Assembly: GCA_964370795.1 (NCBI GenBank)
Contig: CAYJME010000224.1
Coordinates: 1 to 5,213 of the forward strand
Source: JAHFOW01 sp964370795
Lineage (GTDB): Bacteria; Planctomycetota; Brocadiia; Brocadiales; Brocadiaceae
Length of the DNA stretch: 5,213 nt
Direction: 5' to 3'
Positions 1-5,213 of the stretch are shown one piece after another. The notes under the pieces were generated by a model. The model had not been told where the DNA came from and ran no database searches. It saw only the letters and a program-made list of their open reading frames with translations. How positions within the stretch are numbered: position 1 is the first letter of the stretch; the number at the start of each line of letters is the position of its first letter. A program made the position numbers and the translations under genes.

Positions 1-377
1 GATATCGTTTCTTTCAGCTCCGGTCCATTATCAATGGGATTGCCGAGGGCGTCCAGCACCCTTCCCAAAAGCCCTTCAGTTGCATTTACTGAGGCAATCC
101 GCTCAGTTTTGTATGCCGTATCACCAGCCCTTATACCATTGCGCTCAGTAAGCAGAACTACTCCTATGCTATCAACATCGAGATCGAATACGATACCCTC
201 ATCGCCACTTTCAAACATTATAAGTTCGTAGAGTTTTGCATCTCTTAAACCAGCAATATGCACAATACCATCTCCTACGGCCAGCACTTTTCCCTCTTCA
301 GTAATCCCGATAGAGAATCTGCTGGTTTTGACTTTTTCTTTTACTTTTTCAAAAAAAGCCGTTAATTCTTTTTCCAT
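1..377 (-). CDS. atpA: N-ATPase F1 subunit alpha, N-terminal part (3' end beyond window)
   Basis: This is the non-catalytic nucleotide-binding alpha subunit of the F1 hexamer, and only its first 125 codons are visible. The reading frame starts at the ATG at 375-377 and stays open to the left edge. A charged N-terminal helix (about residues 1-20) is followed by the beta-barrel domain: VGDGIVHIAGL at 34-44, a GDEGIVFDLD segment at 58-67 and GRVLDALGNPID at 105-116, all typical of F-type alpha subunits. The Walker A region would lie beyond the edge. A weak AAGG lies 11 bases upstream of the ATG. The gene follows atpF after 91 bases with no delta gene between, as in N-ATPase operons (alternate alpha family, TIGR03324 type). 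Nothing in the visible part looks broken. Being alpha is near certain; the N-type assignment rests on operon order. Confidence 0.95.
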   Translation of the reverse strand, partial: MEKELTAFFEKVKEKVKTSRFSIGITEEGKVLAVGDGIVHIAGLRDAKLYELIMFESGDEGIVFDLDVDSIGVVLLTERNGIRAGDTAYKTERIASVNATEGLLGRVLDALGNPIDNGPELKETI

Positions 378-428
378 TTATAGTATTACCTTGTAAAATC
401 TTCTCTTTTTAGCAAGTTTTTTTCACAA

Positions 429-446
429 CCCCCTTTTTTAAGGGGG
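429..446. repeat. G/C-tract inverted repeat in the atpF-atpA gap
   Basis: CCCCCTT and AAGGGGG form a perfect 7-bp stem around a 4-base loop. An outer, mutually exclusive pairing of CAACC (426-430) with GGTTG (451-455) is also possible. It sits in the only sizeable gap of the operon (378-468). On the transcribed strand the stem is followed by TTGTGAAAAAAAC and not by a T run, so it is not a standard intrinsic terminator. It could be a dispersed short palindromic repeat, an RNA-processing or mRNA-stability hairpin, or an attenuator between the b and alpha genes. The structure is directly visible; its function is unknown. Confidence 0.6.
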
Positions 447-468
447 ATTTGGTTGCGACTTTGCTGCG

Positions 469-1209
469 TTATGTGGTTTCTTTCAGCCCGGAAGCGAGTG
501 CATTTACCTGGCCTGCCAGCGAAGAATCGTAAATCATATCGTAGGCCTTTATCCTTACTCCTGCGATAAGAGTCTTATCAATGGCCGTATTCATTTTCAC
601 TTTTTTTGCAATCTGTGATTCAAGAGTTTCTTGAAATGTTTTTACATCGTCCATAGGTAATGGATATGCGGTAACGAGGTCTATCTTTAATATCTCCTCT
701 TTTTCTTTTATTTTGGAAATATGAGAAATAATTTTCCCACTTTCTTTCAGGAGCTTTCTAAATATGGCCTTATGAAGCTCTTCATCTGAAATGTCTTTTA
801 AAAGGTTTGATGCAAAAACGGAGACAATCTCAAGAATCTTATTTTTCAGTTCTGATTCTATCCTCTTTTTTTCTGCATCAAATAATGCCTTTTCTTTTTC
901 GTTTATTTTGACTGCGTCTTTCTCTGCCTCACTAAGTAACTTAGTTCTATCTTTAAGAGCTTCTTCCCGCGTCTGTTCGAGCATTTGGTTTTGAATTTTT
1001 TTTAGATTATTCAGCTCTTCCTGGTGCTTTTCCTTAAGTTCTAGCGCCTCTTTTTTTGTATTTTCAGCATCCTCGACAGTTTTTGCTATAAGTCCTCTCC
1101 GTTTTTCAATAATTTCCCGTATAGGCTTATATAATATCCTTCTCAGGATATAGAGTAAAACAACAAAGTTTATTATCTGAAAAATGAGTGTCCAGATATT
1201 GAATTTCAT
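469..1209 (-). CDS. atpF: N-ATPase Fo subunit b with delta-like C-terminal domain
   Basis: This is the peripheral-stalk subunit that anchors the stator in the membrane and reaches the F1 head. At 246 residues it is far longer than an ordinary b subunit (about 160). There is one N-terminal membrane helix at about 5-24, the usual YKPIREIIEKRR junction at 27-38, and a long charged heptad-rich helix to about 150. The last 70 residues (about 176-246) look like the C-terminal domain of subunit delta/OSCP: VTAYPL at 179-184, KKVKM near 202, DKTLIAGVRI at 211-220 and YDSSL near 227. No atpH is present, so this tail probably does delta's job, as in alternate b subunits (TIGR03321 type). Its ATG overlaps the atpE stop by 4 bases (ATGA) and has only a weak Shine-Dalgarno, suggesting translational coupling to atpE. 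The family is confident; the delta similarity is by eye. Confidence 0.95.
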   Translation of the reverse strand: MKFNIWTLIFQIINFVVLLYILRRILYKPIREIIEKRRGLIAKTVEDAENTKKEALELKEKHQEELNNLKKIQNQMLEQTREEALKDRTKLLSEAEKDAVKINEKEKALFDAEKKRIESELKNKILEIVSVFASNLLKDISDEELHKAIFRKLLKESGKIISHISKIKEKEEILKIDLVTAYPLPMDDVKTFQETLESQIAKKVKMNTAIDKTLIAGVRIKAYDMIYDSSLAGQVNALASGLKETT

Positions 1210-1472
1210 TTTAAAATGTACCCGATAAGAGGATTTGCAAAAAGGATAATCAAGGCAATTACAAATGCGTAGATAGCAATGGATTCAATCAAAGCCATTC
1301 CAACAAAAAGGGCCCTCATAATTTTATCAGAAGCCTCAGGCTGCCTTGCTATAGCATCAAGCGCCTCTGTAAGCGCCTTGCCCAATGCCTTTGCTGGCCC
1401 GTAACCACCGATAGCCATTACAAGGGCAGCCGATATTATCGAAACAGAAATAACTACGGTTTTAGCGTCCAT
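1206..1472 (-). CDS. atpE: N-ATPase Fo subunit c (rotor ring proteolipid)
   Basis: This is the membrane rotor subunit, of which many copies form the c ring. Its 88 residues make two membrane helices (about 6-27 and 54-78) joined by the polar loop ARQPEA at 42-47, the family hallmark. Helix 2 carries the essential ion-carrying carboxylate Glu63, followed by Ser64 and Tyr68, which line up with the E-S-x-x-x-Y part of the Na+ site known from Ilyobacter. Helix 1 is odd: aligned on GP (25-26) and RQP (43-45), the position of the Na+-ligand Gln32 of Ilyobacter, or the Glu usual in N-ATPases, is Leu30. Lys28 and Lys32 flank it. The Thr of the usual EST motif is Ile65. H+ coupling is therefore more likely than Na+, but this is inference. 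A very strong ribosome site precedes it, matching the high copy number of c. Confidence 0.96.
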   Translation of the reverse strand: MDAKTVVISVSIISAALVMAIGGYGPAKALGKALTEALDAIARQPEASDKIMRALFVGMALIESIAIYAFVIALIILFANPLIGYILK

Positions 1473-1477
1473 ATAAG

Positions 1478-1483
1478 CCTCCT
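1478..1483 (-). promoter_or_regulatory. Strong Shine-Dalgarno (AGGAGG) for atpE
   Basis: AGGAGG lies 5 bases before the atpE ATG, in the 12-base gap after the atpB stop. It is the best ribosome binding site I saw in the operon, and c is the subunit needed in the largest number of copies. Confidence 0.85.
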
Positions 1484-1484
1484 G

Positions 1485-2150
1485 TTAAGATTTCGTTCTA
1501 ATTCCGCCTGCAATAAACACCAGAGTTAAAATACCAAATATATATGCCTGTATAAGGCCAATAATGATATGCAACAAACTAAAGGGGATCGGCACCAGCA
1601 ATCCAACGATACCGAGGAGTATTATGGCAATCATATCACCGCTTAACATATTTCCAAAAAGCCTTACGGCAAGCGCAACCGTCCTTGTAACCTCTGCTAT
1701 AAGGTGGAAAGGAAGTAAGAGCCATGTTGGTTCTTTATAGTGCATAAGATATCCTTTCAACCCTTGTGTTGCAATCCCAATGACGTGAGTCATTGAAAAA
1801 GATATTAATGCATATGCAAAGGTTGTACTGAGGTCAGCGGTCGGGGTCTTCAATCCCGGTATTAAACCAGTCAAATTGGAGAAACCAATAAGTATCCATA
1901 GGGTGCCCAGCATAGGAACAACCAACCACGGATCTAAAGGCAGGATATCCTTTATCATTTTTTCCATGGCCTCAAAGATAGCCTCTAAAATCTCCTGAAA
2001 AAAAGAAGGCTTTATGGAGAGTCTCCGTGTAGCAAGATAACAAATTGTTATTATAGCCACCATGACGAACCATGTAGTAATAACTGTGTCTGTAATATGA
2101 ACGGGGCCGATTGAAAAAATTGTTTCCGGGAAAATATTAAATATTTTCAT
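1485..2150 (-). CDS. atpB: N-ATPase Fo subunit a (ion channel stator)
   Basis: Subunit a forms the two ion half-channels next to the c ring. The protein has 221 residues and five or six hydrophobic helices, shorter than the E. coli protein (271) because the N-terminal part is compact. The essential arginine is Arg163 within AVRLFGNMLSGD (161-172), corresponding to E. coli Arg210. The last helix contains LIQAYIFGILT (199-209), the usual partner motif with Gln201. IGFSNLTGLIPG at 88-99 is another family signature. The ATG overlaps the atpQ stop by 4 bases (ATGA), and an AGGAAA lies about 9 bases upstream, so translation is probably coupled. The gene directly follows atpQ; the atpR expected at this point in N-ATPase operons is missing. 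No damaged motif was seen. Confidence 0.97.
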   Translation of the reverse strand: MKIFNIFPETIFSIGPVHITDTVITTWFVMVAIITICYLATRRLSIKPSFFQEILEAIFEAMEKMIKDILPLDPWLVVPMLGTLWILIGFSNLTGLIPGLKTPTADLSTTFAYALISFSMTHVIGIATQGLKGYLMHYKEPTWLLLPFHLIAEVTRTVALAVRLFGNMLSGDMIAIILLGIVGLLVPIPFSLLHIIIGLIQAYIFGILTLVFIAGGIRTKS

Positions 2151-2425
2151 TGCTGAGGTTTCCTGATAAACAAATACCAGACATTATAAATACCAACGGC
2201 TATGCCAATCATAATAAGTGTTATTGTCCATGAAATACCTTCTCCGTGCATTTTTTTGTCCAGATATCTTCCAAGATAAGCCCCTCCGACTACCGGGATA
2301 ACAAAAACCCATCCTCCAACACCAAGGACATTAGCATAGCGCCAGAAATTTGATTTCTCCTTTCGGGCACTCAGCAGTTCTTTTGCAGATTTCTCAATAT
2401 CTCTGGAGAATTTTTTATTTTCCAT
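2147..2425 (-). CDS. atpQ: AtpQ, AtpI-like small membrane protein of the N-ATPase operon
   Basis: A small protein with a charged, basic N-terminal tail (about 1-29) and two membrane helices (about 31-52 and 65-86), separated by a short loop with YLGRYLDKK and HGEG. This is the pattern of the ATPase gene-1/AtpI family (PF09527/TIGR02230 type). AtpI-like proteins are linked to c-ring assembly and possibly to Mg2+ supply; the exact role of AtpQ is not settled. I chose the ATG at 2423-2425 (92 residues): it overlaps the atpC stop as TGATG and has AGGAAG 6 bases upstream. A TTG one codon earlier (2428) is possible. The gene lies between epsilon and a, the AtpQ position of N-ATPase operons, but runs straight into atpB without atpR. 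Confidence 0.88.
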   Translation of the reverse strand: MENKKFSRDIEKSAKELLSARKEKSNFWRYANVLGVGGWVFVIPVVGGAYLGRYLDKKMHGEGISWTITLIMIGIAVGIYNVWYLFIRKPQQ

Positions 2426-2829
2426 CAAAGACTTCCTTTAACCAATTTAATGGTCTTTTCCATAAACGACCTTTCGATCCCCTCAAACATCCCACGAAAG
2501 GCTATCTCTGATTCATCCCTTTTCGTAAGGGTGTTTTCAATTATCTCTGCAAGTTTTTCAGCGTTGTCGCTTTCGAATACCTCCTTTGACGTGATAGTCA
2601 CTGTTCCCTCCCTTACGCTTAATATTCCTTCATCAACCGCAAGAAAAACTTCCTTGTCATTTACGTCTGTGTAATAACAAAGAGAAGGTACCAGGACAGT
2701 TAAGAAATTCGTGTGGCCCTTTAAAATACCGAAAAACCCTGTCTCGTCTTTCAACCTGATATAGGTTATGTATTTTTCCAAGATCTTTGTAGGGGTTACA
2801 ATACTTAATTTAAAAGATGAATTACTCAC
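2425..2829 (-). CDS. atpC: N-ATPase F1 subunit epsilon
   Basis: Epsilon is the small central-stalk subunit that links gamma to the c ring and can inhibit ATP hydrolysis. The 134-residue product has the N-terminal beta-sandwich, with IVTPTK at 10-15 and the diagnostic GFFGILKGHTNFLTVLVPS around 31-49. A helical, charged C-terminal half follows (about 87-134), with KRDESEIAFRG and ERSFMEKTIKLVKG. The start codon is GTG, overlapping the atpD stop by 4 bases (GTGA), with GAGGAG six bases upstream; this tight coupling supports the start. In standard operons atpC is last, whereas here it is second after beta, as in N-ATPase operons (TIGR03166-type epsilon). Confidence 0.95.
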   Translation of the reverse strand: MSNSSFKLSIVTPTKILEKYITYIRLKDETGFFGILKGHTNFLTVLVPSLCYYTDVNDKEVFLAVDEGILSVREGTVTITSKEVFESDNAEKLAEIIENTLTKRDESEIAFRGMFEGIERSFMEKTIKLVKGSL

Positions 2830-4190
2830 CGTATCTCCTCAATATCACCGATCATAAAAAATGTATTTTCGGGGATATCATCCATTTCCCCTGATAGTAT
2901 CCTCTCACAACTGTCTATAGTCTTACTGACAGGTACATGTTTTCCCTCTCTGCCCGTAAATTCCTTTGTAAGAAAAAAAGGTTGTGTAAGGAACATCTCG
3001 ATTTTTCTGGCCCTCTTAACAATGAGCCGGTCCGCCGGAGAAAGCTCTTCTATGCCTAGCATGGCAATAATATCAATGAGTTCTTTATATCGGGTAAGGT
3101 GCTCTATTGCAGCCCTTGAGATTTGATAATGTCTCTCCCCAACATCTTCAGGGCTGAGGAATTTTGAAGTCGAAAGGAGTGGGTCAATGGCCGGGTAAAG
3201 CCCTTTTGATGCTATTTCACGGGAAAGAACGACTGTCGTATCAAGGTGGGGAAACACGTTCGCAACGGCCGGGTCTGTTATATCATCAGCCGGCACATAT
3301 ATCGCCTGTACAGAAGTAATAGAACCCCTTTTCGTTGACACAATCCTTTCCTCCACGTCAGCAAGTTCTGAAAGGAGTGTCGGCTGGTAACCTACCCGTG
3401 AGGAAAGCCTTCCTAAAAGGACAGAGACCTCGTTTCCCGCCTGAACAAACCGATAGACATTGTCCATTAAGAAAAGAATATCACTTCCCAACTCGTCCCT
3501 GAAAAATTCTGCTAAGGTAATTGCAGTTAACGGCGCCCGAAACCGTATCCCTGGGGATTCGCACATTTGGCCAAATACGAGTATTGCGTTGTCTATGATA
3601 TCCTGTCGTTCCATCTCTCTCCAGAGTTCGTGACCTTCCCTCATTCTTTCTCCAACACCGCAAAATATGGATATCCCTGAATAAACCTTTACTATTTTGT
3701 AAATGAATTCCATAAGCAACACGGTCTTCCCAACTCCCGCGCCTCCAAAAAGACCAATTTTACCCCCTTTGGGAAAAGGTGAAAGAAGATCAATAATCTT
3801 TATGCCTGTTTCAAGGATACCAGAAGCAGATGTCTGCTCTTCGAGACCGGGGGACGACTTATGAATAGGTGTCAGTTTATAATCTTCAATCGGAGGTTTA
3901 CCATCTGTCGGCTCACCAAAGACATTGAACACCCTTCCCAGGCAATTCTTACTTACAGGAATTTTGAGCGAACTGCCTGAAGGAATCACAGACATGCCCC
4001 TTTTCAGACCCTGCGTAAATCCAAGCGCAATAGCTTTTACCACTGTGCTGCTTATGTGGTCATGGACTTCGAGGATAATACTTTTCCCGTCCATTTTCTT
4101 TACAACAAGGGACTCATTGATGTTGGGAAGTCCTCCGCTAAATTCAATTTCTACAACATCTCCATGAATAGATGCTATGGTACCTTCCAT
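2826..4190 (-). CDS. atpD: N-ATPase F1 subunit beta (catalytic)
   Basis: This catalytic subunit makes or hydrolyses ATP. At 454 residues it is slightly shorter than the housekeeping beta (about 460-470). All key features are intact: Walker A GGAGVGKT at 149-156 with Lys155, the catalytic Glu181-Arg182 in GERMREG, Walker B ILFLMDN at 238-244 with Asp243, RFVQAGNEVS at 247-256, adenine-pocket Tyr332 in YPAIDP, and the gamma-contacting lever EELSPAD at 381-387 in place of DELSEED. It should therefore be active. It is the first atp gene, as in N-ATPase operons (TIGR03305-type beta). The ATG at 4188-4190 has no well-placed ribosome site; the nearest GGAG is 22 bases away, so initiation a few codons upstream is possible. 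It follows the TPR gene by 38 bases, and no clear promoter is visible. Confidence 0.97.
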   Translation of the reverse strand: MEGTIASIHGDVVEIEFSGGLPNINESLVVKKMDGKSIILEVHDHISSTVVKAIALGFTQGLKRGMSVIPSGSSLKIPVSKNCLGRVFNVFGEPTDGKPPIEDYKLTPIHKSSPGLEEQTSASGILETGIKIIDLLSPFPKGGKIGLFGGAGVGKTVLLMEFIYKIVKVYSGISIFCGVGERMREGHELWREMERQDIIDNAILVFGQMCESPGIRFRAPLTAITLAEFFRDELGSDILFLMDNVYRFVQAGNEVSVLLGRLSSRVGYQPTLLSELADVEERIVSTKRGSITSVQAIYVPADDITDPAVANVFPHLDTTVVLSREIASKGLYPAIDPLLSTSKFLSPEDVGERHYQISRAAIEHLTRYKELIDIIAMLGIEELSPADRLIVKRARKIEMFLTQPFFLTKEFTGREGKHVPVSKTIDSCERILSGEMDDIPENTFFMIGDIEEIR

Positions 4191-4212
4191 ATTCTCGACA
4201 ATAATGCGATAT

Positions 4213-4216
4213 CTCC
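4213..4216 (-). promoter_or_regulatory. Oddly placed Shine-Dalgarno (GGAG) for atpD
   Basis: GGAG is the only good ribosome-site match upstream of atpD. It is 22 bases from the annotated ATG but 7 bases from an in-frame ATT (4203-4205), with a second ATT at 4200-4202. No ATG, GTG or TTG lies in frame between. Either atpD starts at a rare ATT codon and gains five residues, or the ATG is used with a distant or weak site. Confidence 0.4.
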
Positions 4217-4228
4217 AAAAGTTTAAAA

Positions 4229-4540
4229 TTACGGTTTTTCTGATTTTTCGCTGGATACTTTTGCCTTCCGTTTGGTTTGATAGATTACACCTAAGGCGAA
4301 ATGTGACTTATCGTCGTTTGGGTTCAGATCTAAGGCTTTTTGTAAGGATTTAACAGCTTCTTCAAGTTGATCCTTCTTTGCATAGGTGACACCTAAATTA
4401 TAATATCCCTTTTCAAATTTCGGGTTAAATTCTATGGCCTTTTTAAAAGTCACCACGGCATCAGAATATTGTTTCTTTCCATAATAAACAATTCCTAAAT
4501 TATAATGTGCCTCGATATACTTGTTGTTTCTTTCTGTCAT
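4229..4540 (-). CDS. Short TPR-repeat protein, probably the 3' remnant of a longer gene
   Basis: The product (103 residues from the ATG at 4538-4540) has two full tetratricopeptide repeats, at about 8-40 and 41-74. Each shows the xYNLGxxY, EA and ALxLNP pattern. A half repeat follows (75-92, HFALGVIY), then a basic/polar tail. TPR units are protein-protein interaction scaffolds, and no specific partner can be named. There is no signal peptide. No good ribosome site precedes the ATG. The frame stays open upstream to a TGA at about 4634, and AFQFSIS just before the ATG fits the second helix of a further TPR unit, so the N-terminus looks lost. The gene is not part of known N-ATPase operons but lies on the same strand 38 bases before atpD, so cotranscription is possible. 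It may be a pseudogene. Confidence 0.75.
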   Translation of the reverse strand: MTERNNKYIEAHYNLGIVYYGKKQYSDAVVTFKKAIEFNPKFEKGYYNLGVTYAKKDQLEEAVKSLQKALDLNPNDDKSHFALGVIYQTKRKAKVSSEKSEKP

Positions 4541-4615
4541 GGATATACTGAATTGAAATGCGAATATTTTTAAATGCTTACATAGTTCCCTCTGAAAAAC
4601 ACCGTATAAGGGGGA

Positions 4616-4628
4616 CAGGCAATGCCTG
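4616..4628. repeat. Short palindrome in the permease-TPR spacer
   Basis: CAGGCA-A-TGCCTG is a perfect 6-bp inverted repeat around one base. It lies in the 135-base spacer (4541-4675) between the permease stop and the TPR gene. No T run follows on the minus strand, so it is not a convincing terminator, and a one-base loop makes a stable RNA hairpin unlikely. It could be a dimeric protein site or part of a dispersed repeat. I see no convincing promoter in this spacer. Confidence 0.35.
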
Positions 4629-4675
4629 AGTCATAGATTAAGGCATTTTTCAAATCTTGTCGAGTAAAAATTGTA

Positions 4676-5213
4676 TTAAAAGATGATATAATATCGTAAC
4701 CAAATATAAATAGTAGATATGATAATTGTTTCCATGGTAATGGGTATTGCATAGACAATAAATTTTTTAAACGATATGGGATATCCCGCCTTTCCCGCAA
4801 GTCCTAAGGTAATAACATTCGCAGATGCGCCAACGGGGGAGCCGTTTCCTCCAAGGCATGCGCCTAACGCCAATGACCACCACACAGGCATAAGGGTTGT
4901 ATGCTGAACAACTGATTTAAAATCCGTTCCGGATGGGAGCACTGCATGTGCAGTGTCCGTAACCAGGGGAATCATGCTCGCCACAAAGGGGATGTTGTCC
5001 ACGATTGCCGAACTAATTGCGGAAAACCACAAGGTGGTAATTGCCGTAACAAACATGTCATCTGCGGTTGGCTTTGTCAGTGAAATCATACCTTCTGAAA
5101 GGTTAGAAATCAGTCCTACCTTAATGACACCCCCAACTATAATGAAGAGTCCCATAAAAAAGAAGAGCGTTGGCCATTCCAGTTCTCTCAGTACATGATG
5201 CGGGTCTTCCTTT
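4676..5213 (-). CDS. ArsB/NhaD-superfamily ion permease, C-terminal part (5' end beyond window)
   Basis: This is an integral membrane transporter of the ion-transporter superfamily that includes ArsB, NhaD and citrate-type carriers (CitMHS, PF03600 type). The frame is open through the right edge, giving 178 visible residues. An ATG at 5153-5155 is internal, since conserved sequence (ELEWPTLFFFMGLFI) runs across it. The signatures are SAIVDNIPF (about 68-76), typical of the superfamily's conserved helix break, and the second re-entrant motif LGGNGSPVGASANV (about 120-133). GYPISFKKF and a last hydrophobic helix ending in a TAA stop follow. The substrate cannot be read from this part: Na+/H+ antiport (NhaD), arsenite or an organic or inorganic anion are all possible. 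It is on the same strand as the ATPase operon, but 135 bases and the TPR remnant separate them. Confidence 0.9.
   Translation of the reverse strand, partial: KEDPHHVLRELEWPTLFFFMGLFIIVGGVIKVGLISNLSEGMISLTKPTADDMFVTAITTLWFSAISSAIVDNIPFVASMIPLVTDTAHAVLPSGTDFKSVVQHTTLMPVWWSLALGACLGGNGSPVGASANVITLGLAGKAGYPISFKKFIVYAIPITMETIIISTIYIWLRYYIIF

Noticed and set aside
34..231. Plus-strand 65-codon frame at the left end
   Set aside because: It lies antisense within clearly conserved atpA sequence.
429..446. Intrinsic terminator between atpF and atpA
   Set aside because: No T run follows the stem on the minus strand, and ending transcription here would separate alpha from the rest of the complex.
791..994. 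Plus-strand 67-codon Ser/Phe-rich frame
   Set aside because: Antisense shadow of the Lys/Glu-rich coiled coil of subunit b; the composition is explained by that.
469..1209. Ordinary housekeeping F-ATPase with a lost delta gene
   Set aside because: Gene order D-C-Q-B-E-F-A and the long b with its delta-like tail fit the alternate N-type complex, where a delta gene is normally absent.
2450..2674. Plus-strand 74-codon frame over atpC
   Set aside because: Antisense shadow of epsilon; Ser-rich composition with no domain.
3481..3663. 60-codon frame inside atpD
   Set aside because: It overlaps conserved catalytic sequence of beta and has no family features.
3925..4167. Plus-strand 80-codon frame over the start of atpD
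   Set aside because: Antisense to the conserved beta N-terminal domain.
4570..4800. 76-codon minus-strand frame between and across the permease end
   Set aside because: Its first half overlaps the conserved permease coding sequence in another frame, and the rest shows no recognisable domain.
4953..5198. Plus-strand 81-codon frame at the right end
   Set aside because: Antisense to the conserved permease motifs.

Overview
The window is almost entirely one minus-strand operon for an 'alternate' F-type ATPase, the N-ATPase. Read 5' to 3' on the minus strand, the order is atpD (beta), atpC (epsilon), atpQ (AtpI-like), atpB (a), atpE (c), atpF (b with a delta-like C-terminus), atpA (alpha, cut by the left edge). 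The order beta-epsilon-AtpI-a-c-b-alpha, with no separate delta gene, is the N-ATPase layout (reference order atpDCQRBEFAG) and not the housekeeping BEFHAGDC layout. The gamma gene would be expected just beyond the left edge. Spacing is very tight: overlaps of 4, 1, 4 and 4 bases at D/C, C/Q, Q/B and E/F, 12 bases at B/E, and one larger gap of 91 bases before atpA that holds a G/C-tract hairpin.

Upstream of atpD on the same strand lie a short TPR protein that looks like the 3' remnant of a longer TPR gene, a 135-base spacer with a small palindrome, and the 3' end of an ArsB/NhaD-superfamily permease that runs off the right edge.

The beta, alpha and epsilon subunits belong to the F1 head, a and c form the ion channel and rotor, and b (through its delta-like tail) is the likely peripheral stalk. 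Two departures from the N-ATPase pattern stand out. There is no atpR between atpQ and atpB. The c subunit also lacks the first-helix carboxylate or glutamine expected in the Na+-type site: Leu30 sits there, and a Lys lies two residues earlier. AtpR is thought to interact with the c ring, so the two losses may be linked. I infer a proton-coupled or otherwise altered variant.

The organism is a bacterium of moderate GC content with Shine-Dalgarno translation. N-ATPases usually occur as second copies beside a normal ATP synthase and are spread by lateral transfer, so the operon itself says little about taxonomy. An environmental lineage such as an anammox-type planctomycete is conceivable, but this is a low-confidence guess. 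Most of the content belongs to known families; I did not find an entirely new system.
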